Shown piece after piece: positions 6,735-8,122 of a stretch of DNA of 8,122 nt. How positions within the stretch are numbered: the first letter of the stretch is position 1; each line of letters opens with the position of its first letter. A model generated the notes under the pieces. The model searched no databases. It was not told the DNA's origin and saw only the letters and a list, made by a program, of their open reading frames with translations. Position numbers and translations under genes: made by a program. The DNA is from Candidatus Rifleibacteriota bacterium (lineage in GTDB: Bacteria; Riflebacteria; Ozemobacteria; Ozemobacterales; Ozemobacteraceae). The stretch is from assembly GCA_029564115.1 (NCBI GenBank), contig JAKQQP010000154.1, positions 1-8,122 of the forward strand, given 5' to 3'.

Positions 6735-7951
6735 CTGGCTGGACAACAATGAAAGATATCAGAGCTTCTCTGATAAAAGACTGGGAGAGGGGCATTTTTT
6801 TACGCGCCGCTATCACCGGTGAAAAATTATTTCCCTTGAGACGCAGACTCAAAGGCCCTAAAAGCGGCGAAATCGCCGAAAAATTTACAGAGATTAAAAG
6901 CTGGAGCGGCGACTGGAGCCGGGCCCTGGAAAACAATGGTATTCAAGGACTAAGCCTTGAATACAGAGAAGTCAGCCCGCGTAATTTTGGGAAAAATCGC
7001 CTGCCTGACACATTGGTTTTTGAAGACCAGGAGTCTTTACTTGCTTTTTTACATCTTGAGAACAGATTCCGACAGTTCCAGAGAATATCTGAGCTCGTTA
7101 TGGAAAGGTTCGATGTTTTAAGAGACTGGATCGCAAAAAGTCCATTCAAAATACTCGAATACGCAGAAGACTGGCCAGGGATTATTGCAATATGCCTCTG
7201 GTTGCAGAAAAATCCGCGCCCGGGCATTTATCTTCGGCAGATTGATATAGATGGCGTGGATACAAAGTTTATTGAGACAAGAAAAGCCCTGCTGGCAGAA
7301 ATTTTTGATTTAATTCTTCCTGAAAGAGTCATTACAAAAGAGTTTAAGGGCTTGGGCGGTTTTGAACAGCGCTATGGTTTTAAAATCAAACCATCACAGG
7401 TTCGGTTTAAAATTCTGGATATGGCTCTCAGTATCGGTGGTTTAACAGATCTGCAGATACGAAGCGAAGAGTTTGCCGGTTTAAATTTACCCGCTAAAAA
7501 GGTTTTTATTACCGAAAATGAGATTAATGGGCTTGCTTTTCCCGAGATGGCTGATTCCATAGTCATTTTCGGTCTTGGTTACGGCCTTGAGCGTCTCGCC
7601 GATGTTGCATGGCTTAAAAACCTGGAGATCTATTACTGGGGAGATATAGATACACACGGATTCGCGATGCTTGATCAGCTGCGCAGCTATTTTCCACAGG
7701 TGTGCTCGTTTCTGATGGATCGGCAGACTTTGTTGAGCAACAGACAATTCTGGGTTACAGAGCCAAAACAGACGATCAGAAACCTTAAACGGCTCACTAC
7801 GGAAGAGCGCGAGGTCTATGGCGAACTGACCGAAAATTGTCTGGGCATGTCAGTTCGACTTGAACAGGAAAGGGTTCCGTTCAGCAGTCTGATCGCATTT
7901 CTTGAAATGCTCAAGAACCGCGAAAATGTACCTGGCTGTAATGAAGCGTGA
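6731..7951 (+). CDS. jetD: Wadjet nuclease subunit JetD (DUF3322 + DUF2220/Toprim)
   Basis: JetD is the Toprim nuclease that dimerises, associates with JetABC and cleaves closed-circular plasmid DNA. The 406 residues begin with a DUF3322 arm (about 1-190: RASLIKDWERGIF, FPLRRRLKGP). The DUF2220 domain follows, with a winged-helix-like part (about 200-250). The Toprim centre is FITENEINGLAFP, with E262 and E264, then YYWGDIDTHGFAMLDQLR, with D305-x-D307 and H309. This is the metal-binding arrangement of topoisomerase VI/Spo11-type Toprim folds, and no key residue is missing. The ATG at 6731 overlaps the jetC stop as ATGA, like the other junctions. A second in-frame ATG at 6749 (MKDIRASL), with GGA 5 nt upstream, is closer to the family's typical N-terminus and could be the true start. 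It is the last gene of the operon, with the stop 28 bp from the convergent nadB end. Confidence 0.96.
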   Translation: MTGWTTMKDIRASLIKDWERGIFLRAAITGEKLFPLRRRLKGPKSGEIAEKFTEIKSWSGDWSRALENNGIQGLSLEYREVSPRNFGKNRLPDTLVFEDQESLLAFLHLENRFRQFQRISELVMERFDVLRDWIAKSPFKILEYAEDWPGIIAICLWLQKNPRPGIYLRQIDIDGVDTKFIETRKALLAEIFDLILPERVITKEFKGLGGFEQRYGFKIKPSQVRFKILDMALSIGGLTDLQIRSEEFAGLNLPAKKVFITENEINGLAFPEMADSIVIFGLGYGLERLADVAWLKNLEIYYWGDIDTHGFAMLDQLRSYFPQVCSFLMDRQTLLSNRQFWVTEPKQTIRNLKRLTTEEREVYGELTENCLGMSVRLEQERVPFSSLIAFLEMLKNRENVPGCNEA

Positions 7952-7979
7952 TTAAAATTCTAGAGCGAGACGTTTTTGG

Positions 7980-8122
7980 CTAGGCGGGTGGGTAGTCGAT
8001 GTTGTAGTGCAGGCCGATGCTTTGTTTGCGGCGCATGGCGCAGTCGACAATCAGTTCAGCGACCACGATCAGGTGACGCAGCTCGATGAAGTTGCGGTTA
8101 ACCCGGTGTCTGGCGTAGTAAT
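7980..8122 (-). CDS. nadB: L-aspartate oxidase NadB, C-terminal 46 residues (5' end outside window)
   Basis: The minus strand is open from the right edge for 46 codons to a TAG at 7982-7980. It reads [20 protein letters not shown] then [20 protein letters not shown] and PPA. This matches the C-terminal helical domain and tail of L-aspartate oxidase, where ELRNL-type, AELIV, AxxRKES-RGLHY and DYP blocks are conserved. The enzyme oxidises L-aspartate to iminoaspartate in FAD-dependent de novo NAD synthesis in the cytoplasm; the catalytic and FAD-binding parts lie beyond the window. It converges on jetD and marks the chromosomal edge of the defence cassette. By eye it is more GC-rich than the jet genes. 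Confidence 0.85.
   Translation of the reverse strand, partial: YYARHRVNRNFIELRHLIVVAELIVDCAMRRKQSIGLHYNIDYPPA

Noticed and set aside
7952..7979. Possible shared transcription terminator between jetD and nadB
   Set aside because: The only pairing I find is a 4-bp CTAG/CTAG match with no GC-rich stem; the T run (7973-7977) alone does not make a terminator.
1..8122. CRISPR arrays, tRNA/rRNA genes, insertion sequences or attachment sites
   Set aside because: No regularly spaced repeats, RNA-gene signatures, transposase frames or terminal repeats were seen; the window is almost wholly protein coding.

Overview
This window carries a complete, intact-looking Wadjet (JetABCD) anti-plasmid defence operon, preceded in the same tight transcription unit by two extra small genes. 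The host looks like a diderm (Gram-negative type) bacterium of moderate GC content. It has a gene with a classical Sec signal peptide, strong sigma70-like promoter boxes and a nadB tail, but nothing here fixes the phylum, and I do not assign one.

Layout. Positions 1-390 hold the N-terminal part of an unrecognised secreted protein on the minus strand, truncated by the window edge. Positions 391-502 are a divergent promoter region: a near-consensus minus-strand promoter (TTGGCA, 17 nt, TATAAT) and a plus-strand extended -10 (TGnTATAAT). The plus-strand -10 is bracketed by an imperfect inverted repeat (10 of 11 pairs) that looks like an operator. From 503 to 7951 six genes run on the plus strand with gaps of 7 and 2 bp and then three 4-bp ATGA overlaps. 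They are a MNT/AbiEii-like nucleotidyltransferase (503-1060), an 81-residue helical protein of unknown function (1068-1313), jetA (1316-2767, DUF3375 kleisin), jetB (2764-3372, DUF4194 KITE-like subunit), jetC (3369-6734, MukB-like SMC ATPase) and jetD (6731-7951, DUF3322 plus DUF2220/Toprim nuclease). Positions 7980-8122 are the C-terminal end of nadB (L-aspartate oxidase) on the minus strand, convergent with jetD.

How the genes work together. JetA, JetB and JetC are known to form an SMC complex related to MukBEF that extrudes DNA loops. JetD joins it and cuts small closed-circular DNA once extrusion stalls. All ATPase motifs of JetC and the Toprim acidic residues of JetD are present and every reading frame is open, so the system is probably active. 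The domain set (DUF3375, DUF4194, SMC, DUF3322-DUF2220) fits type I Wadjet. The least explained part is the nucleotidyltransferase and its small partner. They are packed directly against the translation start of jetA and must be co-transcribed with the defence genes unless an unseen promoter intervenes, and they are not part of the canonical four-gene system. They, together with the operator-like repeat at their promoter, are the best candidates for new biology in this window.
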